From contig CAXKWD010000007.1 in NCBI GenBank assembly GCA_964059195.1, positions 157,093,269 through 157,157,268 of the forward strand: a DNA stretch of 64,000 bases, written 5' to 3'. Of the stretch, positions 44,527-55,585 are shown piece after piece (the stretch's first letter is position 1; each line of letters begins with the position of its first letter). The translations under genes and the position numbers were made by a program. The notes under the pieces are model-generated. The model worked only from the letters and a program-made list of their open reading frames with translations, was not told the DNA's origin and did no database searches. The stretch comes from Ectobius pallidus (Eukaryota > Arthropoda > Insecta > Blattodea > Ectobiidae).

Positions 44527-45190
44527 ACACCAAAAGCTGTAGCCTAACTTGCTATTAAAACTTGGGAAGGTTAATAAAATACATTTTACTTATGAGTTTC
44601 AGAATATTTACATGAAAAGAGTGGTTTCTATAGATGTTTGTTTGTCGTGGACAAGTAGGCCATTTTTCAAACAATTTTACGTCATCAGAATACGATTCTT
44701 TTTGAATGAAATTAGCTAGACTCGTTCCACATGTTCGAAGTTAGAATCTTCACACACAAAAGCCTTGCGAGATTGAACTTGGCAATCTGGGATAGAAAGG
44801 CGTTGGACACAAGCACATTGAAGTTTTAATCCTTGTTGTATTTATGCAAAGCCAAGCCCGTGTCATGAGCACTGGTGCCGTCTTCTGTCGAGAGGCTCCA
44901 TCTCTATTGTGCGATTATTAAATTCTTATTAATGCGCCCTTTCTCAATTTAATTCCAGAAATGAAAGATTAAAAAGAAAGACTGTCACCGCCAGAGGTTT
45001 TCTTTGAGGTGTGAAGCGGCTTAGGCTATTGTTGTGTCCGTACATGCGATACTATTGTCCTTGGACGCGGTACAGGGGAGTCTAAACTCTACCCTTGGTT
45101 CTGATTCAATCCAAACTGCAATTCACACTTCTGCATACAATATTGCAAATTGATCTCCAAGATTCTAATAACGTGATTGGCGTTTTCTTA
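44527..45190. other. No gene recognised; duplicated segment at 44704-44800
   Basis: Holds the partner of 40360-40456. The remainder shows no supported ORF or repeat. Confidence 0.5.
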
Positions 45191-45194
45191 TTTC

Positions 45195-45625
45195 TGTATT
45201 TAAAAAAGTGTGCGTGGAAAGCCAAGCGACAGAAGTGAAACTTGGATTTTTTTTTTAATTTTTCGATCTTTTCAATTTTGGATTATTGGATTTTTTCAAT
45301 TTTGGATTGTTGGACTTTTTTATGGACTATTTAAATTTTGGATTTTTCAAACTTTGGATCTTTGAACTTTTTATTTTTTGGATTTTTTAATTTTGGATTT
45401 TTTAATTCTGGATTTTTAGATTTTTAAAATTTTGGATTTCGGTTTTTAATTTTAGATTAAACATTTTGGATTTTTGAATTTTTAAAATTTTGTTGAGTTG
45501 ATTGTTTTCTGTGCAGTACGTCACAGCCCCGCTCCTTTCGTGACGATTTTCGTCGTAACGCAACTTTAGGTTAGCTCTCGATTTACTCCTAGCGCGGCTA
45601 AAGAAGTTTCACTTCAAAAAATATC
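45195..45625 (-). repeat. AT1 repeat, copy 2
   Basis: Reverse-oriented relative of 33205-33805: AAGTTTCACTTC at the right, TCGTGACGATTTTCGTCGTA near 45540, a degenerate TTTTGGATTTTT array, and CAGAAGTGAAACTTGG at the left. The shared flanking word TACTAAGAGG beyond the AAGTGAAAC end suggests the repeat is longer than drawn. Confidence 0.7.
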
Positions 45626-45693
45626 TGATGTGAAACATAACTTCTACTAAAGAAAAGTTTTACCTCTTAGTATAGGCCTACCTATAATAAATG

Positions 45694-46353
45694 CGAGACG
45701 TGTCCAAAAAGTAGGTTTCTCTTGGACCATTTACAGAAACAAAACACAATTTCATAGAAATATTTTCTGCAACAGATACAGCAAGTGTTCAGCTATTTTT
45801 CAACATATTCGCCTCCGGAATTGAGACATTTGCCATACCTTGTGACCAACTTTTTAATGCTTGTGTCTTAGAAGTCTGCCGCCTGAGATTTGAACCACTG
45901 TGTGACAAGCATCACTGCCTCTTTCATTCTCTGCCATATTTTCTTGAGGTGTAGGAAAAGATTAAAATCACTGGGAACGAGATTCGGGCTGTAGAGTGGA
46001 TTTTTAAACACCTCCCAGCAAGTCTCCCGCTGAAGTTCGGCTGGGAAGAGTTTAAACATCCACCCTACAGCCCGGACTTCGTCCCAGCGATTTCCGTATT
46101 TTCATACACCTAAAGAAATGACAGGGAATGACAGAGATGTTTCTCACACAGTGGTTCAAATCCCAGGCGGCAGACTTCTACGACACAGGTGTTCAAAAGT
46201 TGGTTCCACAGTACGACAAATGTTTCAGTTCCGGTGGCGATATATTGAAAAATAGCTGAACACTTGCTGTATCTGTTGGAATATAATATGTCCATGAAAT
46301 TGTGTTTTGTTTCTGTAAACGGCCCCAAGGAAACTTACTTTGTGTTACACTCG
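45694..46353. mobile_element. Two mariner 3' ends in inverted arrangement
   Basis: The left half (minus strand) reads CWEVFKNPLYSPNLVPSDFN and TQWFKSQAADF and ends in a mariner terminal repeat at about 45694; the right half (plus strand) reads GWEEFKHPPYSPDFVP and ends in the same repeat, TGTGTTACACTCG, followed by TA (46354-46355). The halves meet at about 46020-46035 near the same codon region (GWEVFK). Flanking TA at the left is mutated to TG. A terminal-repeat-bounded palindrome of two 3' halves could itself be mobilised by a transposase. Both halves are damaged. Confidence 0.75.
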
Positions 46354-46824
46354 TACTTATGGTACGGGCAGAGAAAGTAAAAAAATCAAGGAACACAGTC
46401 GCGAACTCTTACGATTTTTTTGGAGGTAGTAAGTTTTGAGTTTTTCTGCAGCTGAATTTCGGCTTTTCCTTTCGCTGTGGAGTGTCACCCCTGAAGTTCA
46501 ATACTGTAAACTTCCCTCGCCTCCTGGAAAGTGATCTGAGAATTTGTAGTTTTCATGTTTGTGGGAATCAATATGTTTGTAAGAGGAGCGAGCCACTCCA
46601 ATGTGAAGATTAACTGTCGTGCGCCTGACACCACTGCAAATGCAGCCTGCAACACAGACATATCTCCAGTGTTACACTCCTCCTTGCAACTATTAAGGAG
46701 AAATCCAGTGTGCTACAATGATGCAGCTTCCTGTTCCATAAATAATGGGCAATACAATTTTTTCACTTTAAATAAAATCACGTCAACTGATCACTCCATC
46801 TCTCACTGAACATAACATTACTTA
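46354..46824. other. No gene recognised
   Basis: The 84-codon plus-strand ORF at 46555-46809 (Ser/Asn/Cys-rich) matches no family I recognise. Confidence 0.4.
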
Positions 46825-47252
46825 TGCCCGGTTTCTACAAACTTGCGAGTTACCTATGGGTAAATTACCCATGGACAAATTAGTTCCATTTAACCTACAA
46901 TGGTATAATGAGCAAGGCCTTGGAGTTGTACAGTTAATTTAATTCAGAAGGCTTTGATTCTCATTGTTATTGATCCTATGAAAGGTTAAATTTTATCCAG
47001 CCATCCATGAAAGGACAAATTAACCCAAAGATTTACCCTTGGACAGATCTAGCCCGAGTTTGTAGGAACATTTTTTCTGTCATTTTCATATTTACCTAGA
47101 GGACATTTATCTAGAAACTCGCCACAAGTGTAAGTGATTGCTATCTTTAAATTATTTGTGTTTGTGTGGTGTTATTCTTGTGTAAATTGTGTAAATTCTG
47201 TGCATTAGATAATTTACCCATAGGTAATTCGCGAGTTTATAGAAACCGGCCA
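46825..47252. mobile_element. MITE P1, copy B
   Basis: 428 bp, reverse orientation relative to copy A. Flanks TTA (46822-46824) and TCA (47253-47255). Few differences from copy A. Confidence 0.85.
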
Positions 47253-47254
47253 TC

Positions 47255-47614
47255 AGTCTCCTTATAACCTATCTACAGCTAGACTTAAATTTCCATTATA
47301 AGATAATTTTACATATTCCTTGTTTTACTTGTAACATTATTACTATTTTCTTTGATGACACTTGCGCTCTCTATGAAGCCTATGCTTTTTTTATGAAATC
47401 TATGCTTTTTACTTATTTAATTTATTATTATGATTAGCCTTAACCTTAGTCTTAGTATTAATCATAAGTCTCTTATTCACTAATTTGCTATTTATGTAAA
47501 CCTACATTGTATATATTTTCTGTAACCTGGTTGAGTGGAAGAGAAGGCCTTATGGCCTTAACTCTGCCAGGCAAAATAAATCATTTACGACTACTACTAC
47601 TACTACTACTGATG
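47255..47614 (+). mobile_element. LINE 3' end
   Basis: Ends GAGAAGGCCTTATGGCCTTA, CTCTGCCAGGCAAAATAAAT and then (ACT)n, the layout of a non-LTR 3' UTR with a simple-repeat tail. No coding sequence recognised. Confidence 0.5.
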
Positions 47615-47639
47615 TATCGAAGTTCCAAAATGCTTGTGT

Positions 47640-48480
47640 ATAATCGGTGATAATTGCAATTATGATATCCAGAAAATAAGTTAATTTTTTAACCGATTTA
47701 TTTATTTATTTATTTAATAATAACGAACATTACAGGTATAAAACCCAATTACAATGTCCATGCCAAAAATACAATGCATACATACAAAATAATTAAAACA
47801 TGAGATACAAAAGATAAGACTACACAAAAGATAAAAGTAAAAAGTACACACAAAAAAAACATTACAAGCAGAAAAATAAATTCCTAGCTACTTCTGGGTT
47901 CCAGCAGTTGCCAGGTTATAATCACAGTACATAATGCCTTTGAGAATTAAGATAAGAAAGAAAGAAAGAAAGAGTGAGGAGAATGTTTGGCATGATACAT
48001 TAAACCAATACACTAACTACAATAATTGATTGTAACTACGTTTAGCCTGGTGATGTTAAGCTCCAGATGGATTCATTAAGCAGGGCTTACGGAAGAAAAA
48101 AGATCTAGTTTGATAAGCATATATGAAGGAATATGTGGGTAGTGTTATTTGTTAAAGCTAACTGTATTGAAACTTCCAAAGCCTTATATGAACACTGTAA
48201 AACAATACGTTGTCATGAGATCTGATTTGCATTTGATAAATTCTTTCTAACATATTACCAATTAAAATAGGCATTAAATTGGGTATTACTCCGGTACCGG
48301 TCAACCGATTTGGTCCAATATCATTAGGCTTCTTCCCATGAACGTTATAAATGCGTGTACCAAGTTCCTTGAAAATCCGATGAAGCGTAGGCTATTTAAG
48401 TTATCGCGCGTACAGACACACGGACAGATATTTTCCCGTCCCCCGCAAAATCTCATAAAGTACCATTTTGGCACTTGAAA
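47640..48480 (-). repeat. Dispersed repeat R3 copy, split
   Basis: Minus orientation; core unit near 48270-48420 (TACTCCGGTACCGGTCAACC) and the CCGTAAGCCCTGCTTAATGA segment near 48085. Interrupted by a LINE 3' end at 47701-48050. The core contains an inserted TAGGCTA at 48388-48394 that other copies lack. Confidence 0.8.
47701..48050 (-). mobile_element. LINE 3' end inserted in R3
   Basis: On the minus strand the sequence ends TTGTAATTGGGTTTTATACC, TGTAATGTTCGTTATTATT and (AAAT)n at 47701-47725. A (TTTC)n tract lies at about 47958-47972. Flanking R3 resumes on both sides. Confidence 0.6.
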
Positions 48481-48747
48481 ATTCTGATTCAGAACGAGAA
48501 GCCATATTACAAAGAGCATAATGTCTATTTCGTTTTAGGTCTATCTCGTTTTTTCAGCCTCATGCACACTGCACAGCGTCTTAAGTTTGTAAAAAGCGAT
48601 GGCTGGCTTATAACTACCTTTCAAAGAATTTTACCAAAAAATTATCCAAATAAAACCTTTGGTTCTTACTAAGCACCTCGTGTACAGAATTTAAACAAAA
48701 TCGCTTGAGCAGTTTTCGTAAAAATCGCGAGAACTAAACAAATTAAT

Positions 48748-48773
48748 AAAATAAATAATAATAGTAATAATAA

Positions 48774-48827
<54 letters not shown>

Positions 48828-48845
48828 GTTAATAATAATAATAAA
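48748..48845. repeat. (AAT)n microsatellite
   Basis: About 30 AAT units with a few interruptions. Confidence 0.95.
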
Positions 48846-48961
48846 TGTTAAGTGGCGTTAAAAGTAAGAGAAAGTAATTAGTTACGTCGTGCAAAAATGT
48901 TGTAATGGAACATGTTATGCAGTAAAGTTTTTAAAGTTAAAAATATCAACATATAACTTTA

Positions 48962-49106
48962 AATGTGTTATTTTATTATTATTTTTTAAAATTCAGTTGC
49001 GTTTTTACTCCTTTTAGCTTCGAGGCCATATCAGGAGTTCGGGATCTGTGTTTACACAGTAGGTTAGGCCATGGAACTATTGATTGTCAATTGTTTCTGT
49101 TATTGG
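48962..49106 (-). mobile_element. SINE-A body fragment
   Basis: The minus strand matches the non-tRNA body of the SINE at 2052 (AACTCCTGATATGGCCTCG, AGAAACAATTGACAA) and ends in an A-rich tract near 48962-48990. The tRNA head is missing. Confidence 0.75.
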
Positions 49107-49423
49107 TTTATTAAATGTGTTTTGTTTTCTTTTACAGGTAAGTAGGCTTACGTCTTCCTTCGAAGTTTTGTCTCCTTCTTTAAAGTGAGTAGAATTTACT
49201 TTTCATACATGCCCATACATAGAGAAAGTCAAATAATTAGATATTTATTGTAAAAAAATAGAGTGATTCCATCTCAAATAATAACACCCCTCCAAAAAAA
49301 ATAATACAGCCTCTATAACTCCACTGTAATATGTTGCCGCCAGATGGTAGCAGGGGCTAATAGGGGCCAATAGATTTCAAAACCTAAGACAGGGCCTCAA
49401 TTATTCAAATGAAGTGTAAATAT

Positions 49424-49851
49424 TGCCCGGTTTCTATAACTCGTGAAATACCTATGGGTAAATTACCCATGGGCAAATTAGTTCCTAATCACCCACAATG
49501 ATATAATGAGGAAGGCCTTGGAGTTGTACAGTTAATTTAATTCAGAAGGCTTTGATTCTCATTGTTTAAATTATTATTTATCCTATGAGAGGTTAAATTT
49601 TATCCAGCCATCCATGAAAGGATAAATTAACCCGACGATTTACCCTTGGGAAGATCTAGCACGAGTTTGTAGGAACATTTTTTTTTTGTCATTTTCATAT
49701 TTACCCAGAGGTCATTTATCTAGAAACTTGCCACAAGGGTATGTGATTGTTACCTTTAAATTATTTGAGTTTGTAAAAGTTATTCTTGTGTAAATTCTGT
49801 CCATTGGATAATTTACCCATAGGTATTTCGCGAGTTTATAGAAACCGGGCA
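49424..49851. mobile_element. MITE P1, copy C
   Basis: 428 bp, same ends; flanks TAT and TAA. It has the TTTAAATTATTATT segment shared with copy D, but is more diverged (for example CCCACAATGATATAATGAGG). Confidence 0.85.
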
Positions 49852-49854
49852 TAA

Positions 49855-51017
49855 GTCAGCCATCTTAGACCACATTGACCCCTGGCGCTGTCTCGCGGCA
49901 TATGCGTTAACTGTCCTCTGAGAGCCCCATTAATTCGCGAATAAACGAACAGTTCGAGTAGTTTTGTAGGAATAATTAAAAGACTATTATTGCTAATCTC
50001 CCACGAGAATTTATTTCAAGCCTAGACAGATTATTTCCGATTATACAGAGTCATCATAAAATCACAGCAATCATATAGACTAATATCTGAATTTAATCAG
50101 ACATCAAATCTGGGTTTTTTTATTATTTATTTCGTTTAATCTGTAAATAGCCAGCATTTATTTTTTCGGGGAAGGATCACCGCATTTGAATTCCGCCAAA
50201 GTTGGAAATAATGACAACTCCAGGCGTGGGTTTAAGTGTTCAATAGATATTGGAATTGAAAAACAATAAAGCCATGCATTTATACCGAATTAATATGTGG
50301 GGGGAAGCTTAACAGAACAAAATATCCATGTTTAGAATTAAATATGGAAAGACCAGAAAGCAATGCGCTCGCTGGATAATACCTGGGAAGCTATCTCGAT
50401 ATACTATTGACATATGATTTATATACAATTGAAATGAATATAATAAAATGCAGCCCCCTCCCCACCCTACCCACCCTATCGCATTAATTGAATAACCAAT
50501 CTGAGCGAGGCAAAAGCGTCCGACCGCATCGTACGCTTTTCAATTGTTTCCGGCGACCAAGCGAGGTCGCGAACAAATGACGGCGTATACAGTCGGACAC
50601 AGAGCCATCATGCGGCAACTCTCATACATTACGCAAAAACACGGCTTTTATTTGTCTATTCTTCCGTTTTGTATTCTCACCCCCTCTTTTCGCATTTGTT
50701 TTGCCGTGTATTAATAATAATCTGCTGGTTTCGATTCCAATTGTTAACTGCTGTTCATGCAACAATGACTCAAATAGCACTTATTTGTTTTTGGAAAACA
50801 TTCCTAGTTTTTTGTTTTCGTTTCAATAAAAATTGTTTTGTGTATTCTCTCTGAATTGAATGCGATTGTGGCGCGATCTGGTGCAGGCGTGTTCAACTAA
50901 AATTATAAATAGAGGGCTGATGCACTGCGGATTGAATTAACTAACAGGACGCTTCAAGGCATTTATACAACAATGATAATCATAATAATAATAATATTAT
51001 TTTTAAATATAATAATA
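49855..51017. other. Low-repeat segment, no gene recognised
   Basis: One of the few stretches longer than 1 kb with no copy elsewhere in the window. About 50430-50640 is richer in CpG and G+C (CGTCCGACCGCATCGTACGC). ORFs are short and unremarkable. It could hold host regulatory or untranslated sequence, but nothing specific can be supported. Confidence 0.4.
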
Positions 51018-51209
51018 ATTACGCTCTTTGCACACTGCGCGATTTCGCCCGGACGACTAAAAGTCGGACGACTTTTAATCGTACGACTTGCTTTTGACGC
51101 TCTTTGCACACTACACGATTTCGCCCGGACGACTTTAAATCTTGTCGGGTTGCTTTTCACTCTAAGATTTTATTTTTACCAGTTGTGTTGAAAGTACAGC
51201 CTGGTAAGT

Positions 51210-51503
51210 TTGTTATTATGGATCGCGAACAAATCATGTTTTATCGTCGTCGGAAAAAGACAAAGGCGCAATCACCTTTACTGGGTTCATCCAATTAATC
51301 AGAGAAGTGAGGAAGTTGGGATGTTTTACACATTATTTGAAGACCTGAGAAATGATGATCGAAAGCTTTTTTTAAAACTATTTTCGTATGTCACTTGGCT
51401 CCTTTGATGAATTGCACGGGAAACTGAAGAATGTTCTTCAACGGCAAAACACGCAATTCACAAATTGTATAAAACCTGTTGAAATGCTGGCTATGACTTT
51501 AAG
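51210..51503 (+). pseudogene. PIF/Harbinger transposase N-terminal exon, frameshifted
   Basis: Starting near MDREQIMFYRRRKK, then in a second frame RNHLYWVHPINQRSEEVG and FEDLRNDDRKLF, then, after a slip in a T-run near 51370, YFRMSLGSFDELHG and KPVEMLAMTLR, followed at once by GTAAGT, a good splice donor. WVHPIN, FxxL..., FRMS...F.EL and the RLALTLR-like end are the N-terminal hallmarks of HARBI1-type nucleases. Two frameshifts and loss of the DDE exon make it non-functional. Confidence 0.8.
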
Positions 51504-51705
51504 GTAAGTGTTTGAACACTGCTTTGTTATTGCTGGTGTTTTAATAAATTGTAAGGTTTTACTGCTGAATTTCTATTACATTTTAAACACTCTTAATTTT
51601 TTCATGATTTGTTTACTTATAGCACCCTACATAAACAAATATGAAAGATAAACTGCTAAGTATATTTACGAAGAACTACTAAAAAATTAAACTCAGTATA
51701 TTCTC

Positions 51706-51927
51706 GTGTTACGAAAGAAAGTTGATAGGATTATTACAGATTCAGAAAAACTAGAACACTGTAAGCCATTATTTATTAGGTTTGGGTACATAACAGTAAT
51801 TAACTTATATATGTATCATGTTATTGTCCACAATAAAAACAGATTACAGGATTATTATTGCAGGAAGGATGTACATACTTACAATGCTAGGAATAGTGCT
51901 TTGATTGGCAGAATGTTTAGCCAATAG
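51706..51927 (+). pseudogene. LINE RT C-terminal fragment
   Basis: Reads LEHCKPLFIRFGYITVINLY, then VHTYNARNSALI. The CxxLF...G-xxT-xxLY...HxYNxRN pattern is the tail found after the RT domain of many insect LINEs. It belongs just upstream of the block seen at 36169-36432, perhaps the same family. Its boundaries inside the Harbinger element are unclear. Confidence 0.6.
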
Positions 51928-52201
51928 AACAAACAAACTGAACCAATGGAGACAGCTGTCGTACGATTTAAATCGTCTAGTGTGAAAGCGTGTATTTGAT
52001 TACATAGGCCACTGAGCAGAGAGACGACACGACAGTCGTCTGGCTCCAGTGGCACTGGACGACTGCTACACGACTAAAAATCGTTGTCGTGTCGTAACCG
52101 TCCAATGTGAAAGGTCTCATTCTTTTCATCAGTCCACTAAAGAAAATTGCCCGTGCGACTTTTAATCGTACGACCGAAATCGTGTAGTGTGCAAAGAGCG
52201 T

Positions 52202-53555
52202 AAGCATCAGTGTGCCGTGATTAATACGCCACGTGTTGTCATTAAGCAGCACGAAAACAGATTATTTTATACAACATAACTTGTTTGGAAATTGAAATAA
52301 TATAAATGTTCATTGGTTAAAACACAATTTCGATTAGACACAAGCCAGTTCGTGTTCTTTTATTCTGTTCTGCTGTTAGGCTACCTGAATTAAGTTAACT
52401 ATGTCTTATATGCACAATTGATAGCACTAATCACAACATGGTAACTCGAATCGATTCATGGATGGTTGAATCATAGTATGCCGTGATCTCGAAGCTGTTA
52501 GTTTTTTTTTGTACATAACAAAGCACGAAAGTAATAATTATTATTTGTATAATCCGTTACATTTTTATTCATGGAATAGTCTTCATAAATCCAACTCGAG
52601 TTGGGGAGTTTCATCAGATAAATTCGCTATTTTGTATAAAATAATGTGTTTTCATTATGCTCTCTGGCAGTATGTGACGTATTAATCACCGCACGTTGAT
52701 GCCTTACGTGTCAGTAACGAGCTGACGTTTTATCAGATAAAATTACATCCTTGCGATTCTAGGAAGGGTATTGCAAGATAAACGATCGCGAATCTATCGA
52801 CAAACTCGTAAACTTTCGTGGGATTACGTATGATAAATACGGTATGTCCATGGTAAATTGCTGATGTAAAACATTAGCTGTTTATGAGTCGGTGTTGCAT
52901 TGAGGTAATGCAGAACAAATTGGGTGCTTGTACAGTGCTAAAGTTTGAAGAGGCTGGATAATCCACACAGTAGCATGGGCGCTGTCAAAAAGCAGAATAT
53001 AGAGTAGCACTTTTGTTAATACCGCTAATGGTAATCTCGCCCACAATCACCACTCCCAGGTTATAGTTAGATTTTTCATTGTGCTCAAACCTCATGCATT
53101 CATTAATGAATGTACATAGGCCTACGTTTGGAAGTAAAATCCACATGTGTTGACCAGATTTTCTGATTTCTTTTAGTTATTTGAACATTTTTCTTTTTTA
53201 AAATTTCCAAAATAAAATTCAAAACGCTGTAGCATACCCAAATAAAAGGTGCAAAATATGTCGCACAAACTTTTTCACATATAGGCTACGTGTTAAAATT
53301 TGTAATATTGAGATTTTAAGGTTGTCATTCAAAAAAGAATGCACTACCTCCAAGTTAGATAGAAACTCCATTTCAACCGATGTCCACTTTGCAATATTTA
53401 AGCTTTTCTTGTGTACATTCTTTGCTCAAATAGAGTTATTTCGGTATGGGCGGGTAATACATTTTGTCAAATGCATGATTTACTTAGACAAAGAAAATTT
53501 ATTAACTGATGTGTACACCCACTCAAAATATCCCCCTTCAGCCATTGATGTATTA
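52202..53555. other. Low-repeat segment, no gene recognised
   Basis: No copies elsewhere in the window until 53560. Around 52600-52800 there are TCAGATAAA/TTATCAGATAAAA words (GATA-type) and two related CAGTATGTGACG/GCTGACG stretches. Regulatory function is speculative. Confidence 0.35.
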
Positions 53556-53559
53556 TTAT

Positions 53560-53571
53560 TGTTATTATTAA

Positions 53572-53604
<33 letters not shown>

Positions 53605-53780
53605 TCACGGTAAAAGCATTGTGCATAAAGATTGGCCCTGATGTCTTCCGTTCTAGATACATGTTAGTGTTATAAAAAATGTGTCAAGTAAAATTTAATT
53701 GTCTCTGTAATTTACTTTTCTTCTATGCTAGCTTTTAACACGTATCTGCGAGAAAGTTTGTGCAACATATTTTGCACCAT
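53560..53780 (+). repeat. Repeat R5, uninterrupted copy
   Basis: An ATT microsatellite (53575-53605), then TATTTCACGGTAAAAGCATT, through AATTTAATTGTCTCTGTAAT to GTTTGTGCAACATATTTTGC. This is the empty-site counterpart of 23857-24540. Confidence 0.8.
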
Positions 53781-53986
53781 ATACTTACTTTTTAAACGGG
53801 TGAAACTCATTTGTTTACATTTCTTAATATTAAAAGGTAATTTACTCCTTATATTAATTGCATTTAGGTCTTATTGAATATTTACTTAAACTTAGTCATT
53901 ACTCATTAGTGTCATTAATTGGCTTAAACGTTTTAACATCTTAAGCAAATAATATTTCAGAATGTTTGATACACCCTGAAAGATCT

Positions 53987-53988
<2 letters not shown>

Positions 53989-54049
<61 letters not shown>
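53989..54049. repeat. (TA)n microsatellite
   Basis: About 30 TA units. Confidence 0.95.
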
Positions 54050-54051
<2 letters not shown>

Positions 54052-54720
54052 AATAATAAAGGGCTTAAGATTGAGCCCTGCGGTATACCTGAATTTTCAT
54101 GTTTTTTTAGAAATATGATTTATCAGTTGATTATTTGCATTAAATATGTGGTTATTAATTTTAAATTCATATAAGCAAGTCGTCCTGTAGGCCTGTAGAA
54201 ATCGAAAATACTAGGTCTACTGTTAGCTGTACTGTGCACACTATGGGAGTTGGAATCTGTGCTCCATAGCTTTCCCGCACACAATGGGAAATGGTTTATA
54301 CCATTAAGGACATGGAAATAGGTTCAAAAATTATTTTCCTATATAGGCCTACGTTTGAGGTTTAGCTCCTTCTTGCAGACAGCTATGTATGTTGCATTGT
54401 TGCTGCCTGCCCATTGAAACAAACAAAAGAGGTCGGCCGAAGTAAATAACACGTACAAAAATGTCAGTGGATAATATAATCGCCAAGCCGCGCCCCCAGC
54501 CACCATTAGCACCCCCAACAATGACGCGTTAATGTGCTTCTTTCTCACCCACTCAATGACAACTTTCACCAATACCAGATTGATTTCACATCTGTTTTAT
54601 CTAAGCACCTAAAAACAGTATTCGGAGTAAAATTCTGAAATGCAATTGACAAGTCCTGAAGTACTAGTTAGCAATCTGAAATTTAACTGATGTTTCTGTT
54701 ATGTAATTTCACCACCCAAA
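54050..54720. other. No gene recognised
   Basis: The 54060-54100 stretch can be read GLKIEPCGIPEFS, faintly resembling a LINE coding tail, but it is too short to call. A 77-codon minus-strand ORF at 54339-54572 has no recognisable motif. Confidence 0.35.
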
Positions 54721-54749
54721 CAAAATTGCCTTCTTCTTCTTCTTCTTCT

Positions 54750-55555
54750 TTTTTTTTTTTTTTTTTAATTTATTTTTATCAAATACAAATTTATTCAAAT
54801 CAGATTTAAGACACATAAGACACAAAATAAAGGTAACACACAGATTAGCATTACTTGTGTGTAGGTGCGGTTCATTGAGGCGTCAGGATCCAAAAAGCTT
54901 CTTATCCATTTTGTATGATTTTTCACAAACCACGAAAAACGTTTATATAAGGTTTTCTTAAATATTCTGATTAAACCTAAAGTTCAAACAATAGCTAACA
55001 ACACAAAGAATCAGTCTGCAAAGTTTAATCTTTCAAACTTTAAGTGTTGTGTCAAAATAAGGAATAATATTTTGGATAAGAAGTTATTTGGAACTGTACA
55101 CTGAACAAGGCGGGTTTTGGAACTGCAACGCAGGGATTAGAGGGTATTTGGCACCAAAACGTATAACCTACCTTCTATCTTCAAGAAAATCTAATTAATT
55201 TTCATAAAAGATTTCATGGTGTGGTTATAATTTATATTATTAAAATATTCATACGTTCTTAGCTGCTGGCAAAAAAAAAGCCAGAATGAAAAACCAACTT
55301 CAAGAAATAAACATTTAAATTGAATATAATGTCCAGTATGTAACAAAGGAACGGACGGTTCTGTTCTTTAAATCCTCACTTCATCTTCTTCTGCTTCATG
55401 AACATCTTCCTCACTTTCAGAAAATCCACCAGTGACTTGGTTCTTGTCACACCAGATGTCTTTATAATATGACAGGCTTTCATAATCTGCCCATTGATCA
55501 CCAAAAGTGGATAAGACGGTTTTTGGAACCTGGTGCCTCAATTATATAAATATTT
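54750..55555 (-). mobile_element. Poly(A)-tailed retroposed sequence, minus strand
   Basis: On the minus strand the sequence ends GATAAAAATAAATT followed by about 20 A (54768-54750) and (AAG)n. AATAAA lies close upstream, as in a polyadenylated transcript. The 5' limit is uncertain because a hAT element begins at 55586. It is either a processed retrocopy of a host mRNA or a LINE 3' end; the ORF at 55368-55541 favours the former. Confidence 0.5.
55368..55541 (-). pseudogene. 57-codon ORF, possible last coding exon of a retrocopied gene
   Basis: Reads VPKTVLSTFGDQWADYESLS, then YYKDIWCDKNQVTGGFSE and an acidic tail SEEDVHEAEEDEVRI before TAA. Composition (W, C, acidic tail) is unlike the chance ORFs around it. 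Near-copies of its first codons (CAGTTCCAAAACCC, CAGTTCCAAATAAC) occur downstream in the presumed 3' UTR. I do not recognise the protein. Upstream of L1 the frame closes at once (TAA), so it is 5'-truncated or starts at a splice junction. Confidence 0.4.
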
Positions 55556-55585
55556 ACCATTAATAGGCATTAATAATGTGATAAC

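Larger units (their letters stand above)
51018..52201 (+). mobile_element. PIF/Harbinger transposon, decayed
   Basis: Terminal repeats CGCTCTTTGCACACT (left about 51023, right about 52196) extending into CGATTTCG, with TTA and TAA as possible 3-bp duplications. The CACGATTTCGCCCGGACGAC-type subterminal block recurs at about 51109 and, inverted, at about 52170. It contains a transposase N-terminal exon relic and a LINE fragment. Confidence 0.75.

Noticed and set aside
46555..46809. 84-codon plus-strand ORF as a gene
   Set aside because: No recognisable domain, no splice or promoter context, and it is flanked by mobile elements.
53322..53675. 117-codon plus-strand ORF
   Set aside because: Much of it is (ATT)n microsatellite (poly-Tyr) and R5 repeat; no family match.
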